A DNA stretch of 64,000 nucleotides from Bacteroidota bacterium (GTDB lineage: Bacteria; Bacteroidota; Bacteroidia; Chitinophagales; UBA10324), in contig JAFDYS010000019.1 of assembly GCA_018267315.1 (NCBI GenBank), forward strand, positions 1-64,000, written 5' to 3'. The notes under the pieces were generated by a model. The model worked only from the letters and a program-made list of their open reading frames with translations, was not told the origin of the DNA and made no database searches. Shown piece by piece: positions 17,854 through 27,409 of this stretch (its first letter is position 1; each line of letters opens with the position of its first letter). Both the position numbers and the translations under genes were made by a program.

Positions 17854-19128
17854 ATGCCTTACCTCTTTACTTCCGAATCCGTTTCGGAAGGTCACCCCGA
17901 TAAGATCGCCGACCAGGTCAGTGATGCCGTACTCGATGCCATGCTCGAAAGAGATCCGCATTCCAAAGTAGCGTGCGAAACTTTTGTTACAACAGGGCTG
18001 GCTATCATCGGCGGAGAAATCCGCACTAACAGCTACATTGATCTGCAGAAAGTAGTGCGCAGCGTAATTGAGCGCATCGGTTACACCAGTTCCGATCTCA
18101 TGTTCGATGCCTACTCATGCGGTGTGATGAATGTGATCCATGAACAAAGCGCCGACATTCATCGCGGCGTCGAGCGGCAGTCTATTGAGAAGCAGGGCGC
18201 CGGCGACCAGGGAATGATGTTCGGCTATGCCTGCCGTGAAACAGAAAATTACATGCCGCTGCCTATTGAGTTGGCCCATGCCATCCTGATGGAGTTGGCC
18301 CTGATCCGGAAGGAAAAAAAGAGAATGAAATACCTGCGGCCGGATGCCAAGAGTCAAATCACTGTGGAGTATGATGACAACCATCGCCCGATGCGGATTG
18401 ATACCATCGTGCTTTCTACGCAGCATGATGATTTTGTGAAGCCGCGTTCAGGATCGGAGCGTGACCGGTTGGCGGCAGACAAGAAAATGGTGGACGTGAT
18501 CGCACGGGATGTGAAGAGCTTTTTGATTCCGCGCGTGATCAGGAAATTTCCGAAGCACATACAAAAGTTGTTCACTAAAAACATCACGTATCACGTGAAC
18601 CCCACCGGAAAATTTGTGATCGGCGGACCGCATGGCGATACAGGCCTCACCGGAAGAAAAATCATCGTGGACACTTACGGAGGCAAGGGTGCTCACGGCG
18701 GCGGTGCATTTTCAGGAAAGGACCCGTCGAAAGTGGATCGCTCAGCGGCTTATGCCACCCGCCACATTGCCAAGAACCTGGTGGCGGCCGGGGTGTGTGA
18801 TGAAGTGCTGGTGCAGGTGGCTTATGCCATTGGGGTGGCAGAACCTGTTGGTCTTTATGTGAACACCTATGGCACAAGCAAGCTGAAGAAGAAAGATGGC
18901 TCCGTTTGGAGTGACAGTGAGATCGCAGAGAGAATCAGGGGAATCTTCGATATGCGTCCCGGCATCATCATCGAACGGCTTAAGCTGAAGAATCCCATTT
19001 ACAGCGAAACGGCCGCCTACGGCCACATGGGAAGAAAACCCGGAATCAAAATGCTCAATGGCAAGAAATACGAAACATTCACGTGGGAAAAGCTGGACTA
19101 TGTGAAAAAGATCAAAGAGGTTTTTTGA
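17854..19128 (+). CDS. metK: S-adenosylmethionine synthetase
   Basis: A 424-residue cytosolic enzyme that makes S-adenosylmethionine from methionine and ATP. Hallmarks: the N-terminal [20 protein letters not shown] with the conserved His-Pro-Asp-Lys, the hexapeptide GAGDQG (about residue 111), and the P-loop-like [19 protein letters not shown]. Its length is in the Bacteroidota range, longer than the roughly 384 residues of E. coli, with an insertion near residues 190-240. It has its own promoter element and is not obviously tied to its neighbours. The start is fixed by the conserved [11 protein letters not shown] block and the promoter position. Confidence 0.97.
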   Translation: MPYLFTSESVSEGHPDKIADQVSDAVLDAMLERDPHSKVACETFVTTGLAIIGGEIRTNSYIDLQKVVRSVIERIGYTSSDLMFDAYSCGVMNVIHEQSADIHRGVERQSIEKQGAGDQGMMFGYACRETENYMPLPIELAHAILMELALIRKEKKRMKYLRPDAKSQITVEYDDNHRPMRIDTIVLSTQHDDFVKPRSGSERDRLAADKKMVDVIARDVKSFLIPRVIRKFPKHIQKLFTKNITYHVNPTGKFVIGGPHGDTGLTGRKIIVDTYGGKGAHGGGAFSGKDPSKVDRSAAYATRHIAKNLVAAGVCDEVLVQVAYAIGVAEPVGLYVNTYGTSKLKKKDGSVWSDSEIAERIRGIFDMRPGIIIERLKLKNPIYSETAAYGHMGRKPGIKMLNGKKYETFTWEKLDYVKKIKEVF

Positions 19129-19173
19129 GTCGTAAATCTTAACATTGCACTACATTTCAAGTGAGGGTGCTAC

Positions 19174-19566
19174 ATGAAAAAGCTTTCGAAAGAGCTTCCG
19201 CTTTCTATTCTTATTGCAGAAGATAATTACATCAACCAAAAGCTATTGCTCGATGTGCTGGCCACGCAGGGCTACAAGTGCGATGCCGTGAGCAACGGGT
19301 TTGAAGTGATTGAAACGGTACAGAAGAAAAATTACGATCTCATTCTCATGGATATTCAGATGCCGGGTATGAGCGGCGAAGAAACCATGAAGCAGGTGAG
19401 AGAAATGAAGAAGGCCGAAAGCCCCAAGATTATTGCCGTCACGGCCTATGCCATGGCCGATGATCGGGCCAAACTCATTGAAGGCGGCATGGATGGTTAT
19501 ATCAGTAAACCATTCCGCGTGGATGAGCTGATTTCAGAAATCAGAAAGGTGGTGAAGAAAAGCTGA
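19174..19566 (+). CDS. Single-domain response regulator (CheY-like receiver)
   Basis: A 130-residue protein made of one receiver domain and nothing else. The acidic pair is in LIAEDNYINQK, the phospho-acceptor is Asp60 in LILMDIQMPGMSG, the switch Thr is Thr90 in IAVTAYAM, and Lys112 in YISKPF completes the active site. The 'EDNYINQKLL...MDIQMPGM' pattern is typical of receivers that pair with hybrid histidine kinases through phosphorelays. No kinase is adjacent; metK lies upstream and a protease gene converges 10 bases downstream. A near-match promoter (TACATTTC, 19151-19158) lies just upstream. The partner is unknown. Confidence 0.93.
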   Translation: MKKLSKELPLSILIAEDNYINQKLLLDVLATQGYKCDAVSNGFEVIETVQKKNYDLILMDIQMPGMSGEETMKQVREMKKAESPKIIAVTAYAMADDRAKLIEGGMDGYISKPFRVDELISEIRKVVKKS

Positions 19567-19576
19567 TGGCCGGTTC

Positions 19577-21661
19577 TTATTGCACCACCAGTTTTTGGCG
19601 CTGAATGGTGACGCCGTCATCCATAATCAGCAAATACAAGCCGGCAGGTTGATTCATGAGACTGCCCAGGTTGAATTGATGATCCCCCTCGCTGAGTTTA
19701 CCCCGGTACACCACCTCATTTACGCGACCCTGCATATCCACTACCTGAATGGTGACATCGGAGTTCATGAGTTGATGGATATTCAGAACGGAGTTTTCCG
19801 AAATAGGGTTTGGTGAAATGTTCATCGCAAACGAGCTGGCATCGGGATCATCAATGCCTACCATGAATGAACTCACATTGATGTTGTCGAGATACAAATT
19901 GTTTCCATAGCCATTCGTTCTGTATTCAAACTTAAAACGGAGGTTTGGAACATAAAGTGTTGAAGGAAGCAACACCGATTTCGCAACCCATTGATTGGAA
20001 TTGCCGGGCGCAAAGGAATTGGGAAAGTACCCGGCATTCGCGAGGTTTTGCCCGATGATGGAGGTGCGGATAAGCCAGGTTTTCCCGCAATCGGATGAAG
20101 TGTAAATGCTCAACCGGTCATTGATATTCGATGTGGAGGCCGTGGCTGAAGCGCAGCTGTACATGAAATTCAGGTAACGGGTTCCGCCGCTGCTCAAATC
20201 ATACGAAGGAGAAATGAGTTGATCTATATCTCCGTCCTGGCTGTGATAATTTGACAGTTTCACACTGGAAGTGCTTTGGTAACCTGCCGTGGATGTTCTC
20301 AAAAAGGTGGAGTTGTTGGCAGAAGGATTATATACCAGCCAATCATTCACAAAACTATTTGGGTCTTCAAAGTTTTCATGAAAATCTGCTAAGTGATCCG
20401 CTGTTTCGCTGCTGATGTAAACGTAGTATCCGCGGGTCATCGTATTCTCTCCCTGCGAATTGGAAACCGATAACGTTACCGTTTTCCAGCCGGGAGTCGT
20501 AAAACTCACCATGGGGTCCGTTTCCGTAGAAGTTGAAGGATCGCCATCCTGGAATGTCCAGGTGCGATCAGTCACCATCCCGTTTGTAGAAACATCATAG
20601 AACGTAATGGAGCCGCCGACACAGGCCATCTTCACCGGCGAATAAAAATCGGCGACGGGTGCGCACACCGTTTCAATATCATCATCGGTACCGGTTGCGA
20701 TCAGATTATTGGTCGTCCAGAGGTTGTTTCGCTGGGCCGTGGAACTGTTGAGTACACCCTGCATGGTAAGTCCCTGATCCGTCGTAAACATTTTTGAGCA
20801 ATAGGCATACTCCATGTAATTCTGCACATTCTCAATAATATTCACATTGCATTTGGCGCCACTCAGGTTGCAGGATGTCCATCCTTTGGTGATGGGGGTA
20901 TCATCAATGTCATCATCACCGCAGTCAACGCCCGGGCTGTTGTTGTAACCCCAGGTGTGAGGCAGTCCCATGGTATGTCCGATCTCATGCGTGAGTGCGC
21001 GTGAAGTGAGTGAACTTCCGGAACCAATGCTGCCGACATAGCTGGAAAGAATAATAACTCCGTCAATGCCTGCATTGCTGTTTCCATTCACATCGGCGGG
21101 GAAATAAGCATAGCCGGCAATGCCATCATCCAAACTTTTAACGGTCCAAATGTTCAGATACTTATTGCGTGGCCAGGGATTCAGTTTTGCATTATCATCG
21201 CCCGAATACGTGTGGAATGATTGAATGTGCTCAATGCCGTTGGTGCAGGAACCATCGGGCGCTTTATTCGCCAGCCGGAATTCAATCTGCGAATCACCGG
21301 CCACGTTTTTAAAGGCATCAACAATCTGCGTGGTATCCGGATTGAGTTTGCGGAAATCTTCATTGAGAATACGCACAGCGTCCCGCACCTGGTCATCACT
21401 GATATTTTCAACACCGTAGTCATGTATGATGTGAAACACCACCGGGATGGTGAGCACGTTGTCATCCCGCAGATCACTTTGGTTCTCCTGAATCCAGTTT
21501 TTAACAAACTGCGTCAGCTGGTCCTGTTGAATCCAGATTGACGGGTCAGCTTTGCGAAGGGCCTGGCTCTTTTCAGTGGAACCGCAATACTTCAGTTCAG
21601 CATCCTGAGCATTCGTGACATACGAAGCTGCAATAAACAATACAAACAAATAAAACCTCAT
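19577..21661 (-). CDS. T9SS-secreted M43-family (cytophagalysin/pappalysin) zinc metalloprotease, copy 1
   Basis: A 694-residue secreted protease. Signal peptide MRFYLFVLFIAASYVTNAQ. The zinc motif HEIGHTMGLPH is at residues 225-235, with Glu226 catalytic and a third His at 235, and the domain begins around VLTIPVVFHIIHDYG as in M43 family members. A PKD-like domain follows (about 345-420, TWTFQDGDPSTSTETDP), then a jelly-roll-like segment (about 425-600), and a type A T9SS sorting domain at the end (ISPNPISENSVLNI ... PAGLYLLIMDDG). It is a tandem paralogue of the gene at 21800-23896, with the same architecture. An exact promoter element lies 23 bases upstream, so it is transcribed independently of its sister. 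Confidence 0.93.
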   Translation of the reverse strand: MRFYLFVLFIAASYVTNAQDAELKYCGSTEKSQALRKADPSIWIQQDQLTQFVKNWIQENQSDLRDDNVLTIPVVFHIIHDYGVENISDDQVRDAVRILNEDFRKLNPDTTQIVDAFKNVAGDSQIEFRLANKAPDGSCTNGIEHIQSFHTYSGDDNAKLNPWPRNKYLNIWTVKSLDDGIAGYAYFPADVNGNSNAGIDGVIILSSYVGSIGSGSSLTSRALTHEIGHTMGLPHTWGYNNSPGVDCGDDDIDDTPITKGWTSCNLSGAKCNVNIIENVQNYMEYAYCSKMFTTDQGLTMQGVLNSSTAQRNNLWTTNNLIATGTDDDIETVCAPVADFYSPVKMACVGGSITFYDVSTNGMVTDRTWTFQDGDPSTSTETDPMVSFTTPGWKTVTLSVSNSQGENTMTRGYYVYISSETADHLADFHENFEDPNSFVNDWLVYNPSANNSTFLRTSTAGYQSTSSVKLSNYHSQDGDIDQLISPSYDLSSGGTRYLNFMYSCASATASTSNINDRLSIYTSSDCGKTWLIRTSIIGQNLANAGYFPNSFAPGNSNQWVAKSVLLPSTLYVPNLRFKFEYRTNGYGNNLYLDNINVSSFMVGIDDPDASSFAMNISPNPISENSVLNIHQLMNSDVTIQVVDMQGRVNEVVYRGKLSEGDHQFNLGSLMNQPAGLYLLIMDDGVTIQRQKLVVQ

Positions 21662-21684
21662 GGCAATTGATTGGTGAAGGGTGC

Positions 21685-21692
21685 CAAAGATA
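21685..21692 (-). promoter_or_regulatory. -7 promoter element (TATCTTTG, minus strand) of M43 protease copy 1
   Basis: An exact TAnnTTTG match on the minus strand, 23 bases before the ATG at 21661. It sits between the two tandem protease genes, downstream of the terminator of the upstream copy. Confidence 0.6.
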
Positions 21693-21747
21693 TTGTGATT
21701 TGGCTATTGGGCCACCCGTAAGTTTGTTGAATACTTACCTTAAATGA

Positions 21748-21775
21748 AGATCCCCCGTTGTTATGCGGGGGATCT
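21748..21775 (-). terminator. Stem-loop terminator after M43 protease copy 2
   Basis: A perfect 10-bp stem (AGATCCCCCG / CGGGGGATCT) with an 8-base loop, starting 25 bases after the stop of the upstream gene (minus-strand sense). The following T-tract is weak (TTCATTTAAGG), so efficiency is uncertain. Confidence 0.55.
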
Positions 21776-21799
21776 GTATAAATGTATTAGCTGAAAATT

Positions 21800-23896
21800 C
21801 TATTGCACAACCAGTTTCTCGCGGGATAATGTAAGTCCGTCGTCAACCACGAGGTAATAAAGTCCGCTGGCAGCCAATGATGATTTGCTGAGTTCGAAGC
21901 GGTGTTCCCCTTCAGAAAGAAATCCTGAATAAAGAACATTCACGATCCGTCCCATCTGATCCACCACTTTCACATTCACAGTGCCACCGAGCTTTTGATA
22001 CACTGAAACAACGGAAGCATCTGTGACCGGGTTTGGGAAAACATGCAATTCAAATGAAGAGGCATCCGGGTCATTAATGCCCACGGGAAATGCGGAAACA
22101 TTAATGTCATCAATGTAAATATTATTGCCATTGCCGTTGGTGGTGAATTCAAAACGGAAGCGAACATTTGAATCGTAAACGGCTGCAGGAAGCAGGATGG
22201 ATTTTTGTGACCATTGCGCCGGGCCAACAGGCACAAAGTTACTGACAGAATAGCCTGCATTCGCCAGGGCAATACCCTGCGTGGTGTTACGTACCGTCCA
22301 TGTTTTGCCGCAATCCGTGGAAGAATAAATTTTCAGTATATCATTAATAAACTCAGAGCTGGTGGCGTTTGTCGCGCTGGAAAAACGGAAGTTGAGGTAA
22401 GCCGGGCCACCTACGCTGATATCGTACGAAGGCGTGATCAGATTATCAATATCACCCACCATATTCTTGTAGTTATTCAGGTAAACGCAGTTTGAACTGT
22501 AATAGCCGACGCCGGTCAGCCGCTGCCAGTATGAATCATTGCCTTCCCGGTTCTGAACCAAATAGTCATTGTCGAATGAATTGGGATCTTCAAAATTTTC
22601 AAAAAAGCCAACCGGGTGCATGCCCTGATCTGCGCTCACATAAATGTATTTCTCACGCGCTTCAGTGGCGTTGCCTGCGGAGTTGGTGACGGTAAGCGTT
22701 ACGGTCTTCCATCCGGGCGTGGAAAATGTCACCACCGGATCCTTATCGGTAGAAGTGGCCGGATTGCCGTCACCGAAATTCCATTCGCGGCTATCTACTA
22801 CACCTCCCCACGATACATCATGAAAAGTGATGCTGGTGCCTGAGCACACGGTTTTGTAATTTGAATAGAAGTCCGCCCGGGGAACACAAACTGTTTGAAT
22901 AGTATCATCCGTGCCCGTAGCTACGAGATTTGATTCGGTAGGAAGATTGTTTCTTTCAGCAGAAGGTGAGTTCAGCGTTCCGTTCATCACGGTTACCTGC
23001 CCGGCAGTAAACATGTTGCTACAATATGAGTAGTCCATATAGTTCTGCACATTCTCAATAACGCCTGGTGTGCAAACGGAAAGATTAAGGTTGCACACCT
23101 CAGTTTTTGATCCTTTGGTAATGGGCGTATCATCAATTCCGTCATCGCCACATTCCACATCGTTGGAATTATTCGGTCCCCACGGGTGATTGAGCCCGAG
23201 CGAATGTCCGATTTCGTGAGTGAGTGCTCGCGAATAATGCGGGCTTCCGGTGCCGATGCTTCCGATGAATGTAGAGAGAATGATGACACCATCATAGGGA
23301 GCGAGGAACGGAATAGAAACGGTAGAAGGCAGATATGCATAACCACCGATGCCTGCCGGCAACGTTCTCACTACCCAAATATTGAGATACTTAGACCGCG
23401 GCCATGGATTCAGTTTCGCTGATTCACCGGCATTGTTTGTGGCCAGGGAATGAATATGCTCAATTCCGTTGGTGCAGGATCCGCCCGGGGTTTTATTCGC
23501 CAGCCGGAATTCAATGTGTGCATCGGATGCAACAGCTTTGAAATCGTCAATGATCGCTGAAGTATCGGCATTCAGCTTTCGGTAATCTTCATTCAGAATC
23601 CTCATTGCGTCATACACTTGATCATCGCTGATATTCTCCGTACCGTAATCATGGATGATGTGGAATACAATAGGAATGATGTAAACATCATTATCCCGCA
23701 CATCAGCATTGTCCTTATTGTTTTGGACCCATTGCGCGATAAATTCCTGAAACTTCTGATCCTCAATAAGGATGGCTGGATATTCTTCACGAAGTTCCTT
23801 CTCGCGGTTAGGAAGATCGCAAAACGCGGGCGCCTGAGCTTTTGCAGCTATCGACGTAAGCAGACACAATGAAATCCACAGAGTAAATATTCTCAT
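21800..23896 (-). CDS. T9SS-secreted M43-family zinc metalloprotease, copy 2
   Basis: A 698-residue paralogue of the neighbouring protease. Signal peptide MRIFTLWISLCLLTSIAAKAQ. The zinc site HEIGHSLGLNH is at residues 227-237, and the same PKD-like domain, jelly-roll-like region and T9SS sorting domain (FPNPVTDASVVSVYQKL ... SGLYYLVVDDG) are in the same order. Whole stretches match copy 1 almost exactly (for example EFRLANKTPGGSCTNGIEHI against EFRLANKAPDGSCTNGIEHI), so the pair arose by tandem duplication. Differences cluster in loops near the active site (TWGYNNSPG against PWGPNNSND), which may alter specificity. Such enzymes digest extracellular protein such as gelatin or other matrices. 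Confidence 0.93.
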   Translation of the reverse strand: MRIFTLWISLCLLTSIAAKAQAPAFCDLPNREKELREEYPAILIEDQKFQEFIAQWVQNNKDNADVRDNDVYIIPIVFHIIHDYGTENISDDQVYDAMRILNEDYRKLNADTSAIIDDFKAVASDAHIEFRLANKTPGGSCTNGIEHIHSLATNNAGESAKLNPWPRSKYLNIWVVRTLPAGIGGYAYLPSTVSIPFLAPYDGVIILSTFIGSIGTGSPHYSRALTHEIGHSLGLNHPWGPNNSNDVECGDDGIDDTPITKGSKTEVCNLNLSVCTPGVIENVQNYMDYSYCSNMFTAGQVTVMNGTLNSPSAERNNLPTESNLVATGTDDTIQTVCVPRADFYSNYKTVCSGTSITFHDVSWGGVVDSREWNFGDGNPATSTDKDPVVTFSTPGWKTVTLTVTNSAGNATEAREKYIYVSADQGMHPVGFFENFEDPNSFDNDYLVQNREGNDSYWQRLTGVGYYSSNCVYLNNYKNMVGDIDNLITPSYDISVGGPAYLNFRFSSATNATSSEFINDILKIYSSTDCGKTWTVRNTTQGIALANAGYSVSNFVPVGPAQWSQKSILLPAAVYDSNVRFRFEFTTNGNGNNIYIDDINVSAFPVGINDPDASSFELHVFPNPVTDASVVSVYQKLGGTVNVKVVDQMGRIVNVLYSGFLSEGEHRFELSKSSLAASGLYYLVVDDGLTLSREKLVVQ

Positions 23897-23920
23897 AGTT
23901 GGTGTATGAATTTAACTTGG

Positions 23921-23928
23921 TGAAAGTA
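23921..23928 (-). promoter_or_regulatory. Possible -7 element (TACTTTCA, minus strand) of M43 protease copy 2
   Basis: One mismatch to TAnnTTTG, 24 bases upstream of the ATG at 23896. The rest of the 250-base divergent gap to 24147 is AT-rich and shows no further recognisable site apart from a weak TACATTGT at 24119-24126 on the plus strand. Confidence 0.35.
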
Positions 23929-24146
23929 TCAAAAAATCACATTCACATATCATCATCCGGTTTTTTTACAATGGACTGACATCGGTTTACATTCTGATTT
24001 TGGATGGTGCTACTCATTTATATAAATATCATGTGACATGGAATACCCTAAAATATCAGGACTTGTAACTACTTCGGGCTAAATATTCGGATGGATTGTT
24101 TGGAGAATACCGAGCATCTACATTGTGCCCCTCAAACACCACTTTT

Positions 24147-26030
24147 ATGAAACCCGCTTTACTTACCTGCATTTTATTGATGGTGCTTACCGGTTCAAGG
24201 GCACAGTCGCCATTGGTACTTGACACTTTTTCATCAGGATATGATGAACCACTTGACATTAAAACCTGCGGCGACAGCCGGCTTTTCATTGTGGAGAAAG
24301 CAGGCAAAATCTGGATCTGCGACTCACTCGGAAACAAATCCGCAGAACCGTTTCTTGATATCACATATAAAGTCGGAAGCACCTATTCATCTCAGGGATT
24401 GCTTGGCATGGCCTTCCATCCTGATTATTTAATCAACGGCTACTTCTTTGTGAATTACACGGGACTTGACGGTAATTCAGTTGTTGGACGGTACCAGGTT
24501 GACCCTAACAATCCCAACAAAGCAAAGAAGAACAGTTTTAAAATTGTGATGCGGCAGAAACAGCCGCAACCAAGCCATAATGGTGGAAACCTCGTTTTTG
24601 GCCCCGATGGATACCTGTATATTGGATTTGGCGACGGTGGCGCCACGGGTGATCCGCTGAATTTCTCACAGAGTAAAAACAATTTCCTGGGTCACATGCT
24701 GCGCATCAATGTGGATGCATTGCCTTACACGGTACCACAGGATAATCCTTTAGTGGGCGTCCCGGGACTCGATCAAATTTGGGCTTTCGGATTTCGCCAT
24801 CCATGGCGCTACTCATTTGATCAGGTGACTGGCGACCTGTGGATTGGTGATGTAGGTGCGGAAACCTGGGAAGAGATAAATTTTCAGCCCGCTAACAGCA
24901 CCGGAGGAGAAAATTACGGGTGGCATTGCTATGAAGGTTTCTATCCCTACACTACTTCGGATTGCGACACTTCCATTGACTTTGTTTGGCCTATTGCCAC
25001 TTTTCAGCACGACACCTACTTGAATGACTGCTCCGCAATCGGCGGATACGTTTACCGGGGAGCCAACTCCGATTTCATGTATGGGAATTACATCTTCACG
25101 GATTACTGCAGCGGCGTACTGCGTATGCTTATCCCTGATGGCAGCGGTGGCTGGGTCCTTGATTCGCTAACACGCTATCCGGATCAAAGTTTCGTTTCGT
25201 TCGGACAAGACAGGAATCTTGAATTGTATTTAGCAAGTATCTATGACGGACTTATCATGAAGATTGTAGATACCAGCAGTATCTATTCCAATAAACTCAC
25301 CATCACCGAAGAACCATCGCCTCAGTGCAACGGCATGCAAAAAGTGATTCATGCACCGTCAGGGAAAGGATTCTTATATCAATGGTACCGCGATGGATTG
25401 CTTGTGCAAACCGGCAGTTCCAGCCGGCTTGTTGCGGATGAGACCGGAAACTATTCCGCAGTAATCACCAATGATCGGGGCATATCGGAAACCAGCAATT
25501 CAATGTGGATTGATGCCTCTTCAGTTCGACCTGTTGAGATTGTCAGTGCTACTGAATTGTTCCGTGATCAGAAGCTGGTACGGTTAACCGGTTATCCTAC
25601 GGGCGGAAGTTTTACTGCCGAATCCGGCCTGAACGGACAATGGCTGGATCCCGCCCTTGGACTAATTGGAAAAAATGCGGTTACATACACCGTTACCGAT
25701 CACTATGGCTGCACTTATATTGCGGAGAAGAATATTCTCATTCGCGAGCATGGTATTAGTCCTGAATCAGTTGTTTCTGCAGAATCGGTCAGACTGTTTC
25801 CGAATCCGGTAAACAACTATTCAACCATTGAATTTCTGTCCACCGGCGATGAAGAGGTTTTGTTGCAGGTATGTGATCTGGCCGGCAGGATTCTTTTGAA
25901 TGAAGAAGCCACGGCTCACCCGGGCATGAATCAATGGCAACTGAACACCGGTCATCTTGTTTCAGGCGTGTACATGCTCAGAATAATGGATAATGAAAAC
26001 AGAGCAGTGCTTCAATTTGTCAAAGAGTAG
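24147..26030 (+). CDS. Secreted PQQ-type glucose/sorbosone dehydrogenase-like protein with T9SS sorting domain
   Basis: A 627-residue protein if started at ATG 24147; the frame opens at 24096 but the signal peptide MKPALLTCILLMVLTGSRAQ begins at the later Met. Residues about 25-400 form the six-bladed GSDH propeller: GDSRLFIVEKAGKIWI, GLLGMAFHPDY, QPSHNGGNLVFGPDGYLYIG (His of the PQQ site), FGDGGATGDPLN, GFRHPWRYSF, GDVGAETWEEIN, and GENYGWHCYEG. An Ig-like region follows, then a type A T9SS sorting domain (VRLFPNPVNNYSTIEF ... SGVYMLRIMDN). It probably oxidises sugars or alcohols outside the cell and passes electrons to an unknown acceptor. Many family members have no proven substrate. Confidence 0.88.
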   Translation: MKPALLTCILLMVLTGSRAQSPLVLDTFSSGYDEPLDIKTCGDSRLFIVEKAGKIWICDSLGNKSAEPFLDITYKVGSTYSSQGLLGMAFHPDYLINGYFFVNYTGLDGNSVVGRYQVDPNNPNKAKKNSFKIVMRQKQPQPSHNGGNLVFGPDGYLYIGFGDGGATGDPLNFSQSKNNFLGHMLRINVDALPYTVPQDNPLVGVPGLDQIWAFGFRHPWRYSFDQVTGDLWIGDVGAETWEEINFQPANSTGGENYGWHCYEGFYPYTTSDCDTSIDFVWPIATFQHDTYLNDCSAIGGYVYRGANSDFMYGNYIFTDYCSGVLRMLIPDGSGGWVLDSLTRYPDQSFVSFGQDRNLELYLASIYDGLIMKIVDTSSIYSNKLTITEEPSPQCNGMQKVIHAPSGKGFLYQWYRDGLLVQTGSSSRLVADETGNYSAVITNDRGISETSNSMWIDASSVRPVEIVSATELFRDQKLVRLTGYPTGGSFTAESGLNGQWLDPALGLIGKNAVTYTVTDHYGCTYIAEKNILIREHGISPESVVSAESVRLFPNPVNNYSTIEFLSTGDEEVLLQVCDLAGRILLNEEATAHPGMNQWQLNTGHLVSGVYMLRIMDNENRAVLQFVKE

Positions 26031-26063
26031 ATGAAAATTCATCAGAATCATTTTGCATGATCT

Positions 26064-26157
26064 GAGCGGAGCAGTCTGCAGGTTGCAAAAATCTGCAGCG
26101 AAGGATATGAGTTCGAGCACCCTCATATATTCCTTCAGCTCCGCTCTCTTTTTTTCG
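26064..26157 (+). terminator. Large structured terminator after the GSDH-like gene
   Basis: A 9-bp outer stem (GAGCGGAGC at 26064-26072 with GCTCCGCTC at 26138-26146) encloses an inner hairpin (GAAGGA.TATGAG / CTCATA.TAT.TCCTTC, 26100-26136) and is followed directly by TCTTTTTTTCG. The T-run and stem support rho-independent termination 34 bases after the stop. The nested form is larger than a usual terminator. Confidence 0.6.
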
Positions 26158-26225
26158 TGCACTCATTGTGAATAAAAGGTGGCACCGCTCCGCATCCCCT
26201 TCTTCGTCATAAGACCTTTATCCGC

Positions 26226-26233
26226 TACTTTTG
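26226..26233 (+). promoter_or_regulatory. -7 promoter element (TACTTTTG) of carA
   Basis: An exact TAnnTTTG match. The TTG codon that would give the longest carA frame (26231) lies inside this element, so translation cannot begin there; GTG 26249, 15 bases downstream, is the likely start. Confidence 0.6.
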
Positions 26234-26248
26234 CCGTCACTGTCACCC

Positions 26249-27367
26249 GTGAAAATTCCTGCTGTTTTATTGCTTGAGGATGGAACCGTCTATTACGGTT
26301 ATGCCGGTGGCGCCATCGGCACGGCCACGGGGGAAATCTGTTTCAATACCGGCATGACCGGCTACCAGGAAATATTCACTGACCCGTCTTACTTCGGCCA
26401 GATTCTCGTTGCCACGCACGTTCACATCGGCAACTACGGTGTGCGCGATTATGAATTGCTGGAAGATGAGGTGCAATCCAAATCCATCAAAATTGCCGGG
26501 CTGGTTTGCAAGAGTTTCAATGTCTTTTATTCAAGAGAGCAGGCCAGCAGATCGGTTGAAGACTACTTCAAAATGGAAAACAAGGTGGCGATTGAAGGAG
26601 TGGATACCCGCGCACTCGTTCGCCACATCCGCAGCCGCGGTGCCATGAATGCCATCATCTCTTCAGAGACAACTGATGTTGATGTGCTGAAGAAAAAGCT
26701 GAAAGAGGTGCCATCCATGGCCGGACTGGAGCTATCATCCATCGTCAGCACCAAAGAGAGTTACGAGGTGGGTGATCCTGCATCATCAGTCAAAGTAGCA
26801 GCGCTCGACCTGGGAATCAAGTCGCATATTTTGAAATGCATGGTCACACGCGGCATGCATGTGAAAGTTTTCCCGGCAAAAACTTCTTACGCGGAAATGA
26901 AGTCTTGGAATCCTGACGGGTACTTTATTTCCAACGGACCCGGCGATCCCGCCGTGATGGATTATGCCATTCACACCGTGCGGCAGGCGCTCGATGATGA
27001 TCAAACGGTATTCGGCATTTGCCTCGGTCATCAATTGCTCGCACTGGCGAATGGTATTCCCACTTTTAAGATGCACCACGGTCACCGCGGGCTGAACCAC
27101 CCGGTGAAAAACATCATCACCGGCCGCTGCGAGATCACGTCGCAAAATCATGGCTTCTCCGTTGATCCCGATGCCATCAAGTCCTCGAAAGATGTGGAGG
27201 TCACGCACATCAACCTCAACGACCGGTCCATTGAAGGACTGCGCCTCAGGAATCGCCGTGCATTTTCTGTACAGTATCATCCCGAGGCGGCGCCCGGCCC
27301 GCATGACAGCCGGTATCTCTTTGATCACTTCCTGAAAATGATCAAAGAAGAAGTTGCTGTAAAATAA
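26249..27367 (+). CDS. carA: Carbamoyl-phosphate synthase small subunit (glutamine amidotransferase)
   Basis: A 372-residue subunit with a GTG start chosen because the only upstream start in frame (TTG 26231) is inside the promoter element. It hydrolyses glutamine and channels ammonia to the large subunit for carbamoyl phosphate, used in arginine and pyrimidine synthesis. The N-terminal CPSase_sm_chain domain (residues 1-150, ending IEGVDTRALVRHIRSRG) and the class I glutamine amidotransferase domain are complete. The triad is Cys258 in FGICLGHQ, His344 and Glu346 in YHPEA. ISNGPGDP is the oxyanion-side motif. carB is not next to it; the following gene is an ABC-F ATPase with its own promoter. 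Confidence 0.96.
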   Translation: MKIPAVLLLEDGTVYYGYAGGAIGTATGEICFNTGMTGYQEIFTDPSYFGQILVATHVHIGNYGVRDYELLEDEVQSKSIKIAGLVCKSFNVFYSREQASRSVEDYFKMENKVAIEGVDTRALVRHIRSRGAMNAIISSETTDVDVLKKKLKEVPSMAGLELSSIVSTKESYEVGDPASSVKVAALDLGIKSHILKCMVTRGMHVKVFPAKTSYAEMKSWNPDGYFISNGPGDPAVMDYAIHTVRQALDDDQTVFGICLGHQLLALANGIPTFKMHHGHRGLNHPVKNIITGRCEITSQNHGFSVDPDAIKSSKDVEVTHINLNDRSIEGLRLRNRRAFSVQYHPEAAPGPHDSRYLFDHFLKMIKEEVAVK

Positions 27368-27385
27368 TCGTTGGGTTCATCCCGC

Positions 27386-27393
27386 TATCTTTG
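27386..27393 (+). promoter_or_regulatory. -7 promoter element (TATCTTTG) of the ABC-F gene
   Basis: An exact TAnnTTTG match, 16 bases before the ATG at 27410. Confidence 0.6.
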
Positions 27394-27409
27394 TTGACTC
27401 GCCCGCCGG

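Noticed and set aside
26231-26248. TTG 26231 as the carA start
   Set aside because: The codon is part of the TACTTTTG promoter element, so it would not be in the transcript.
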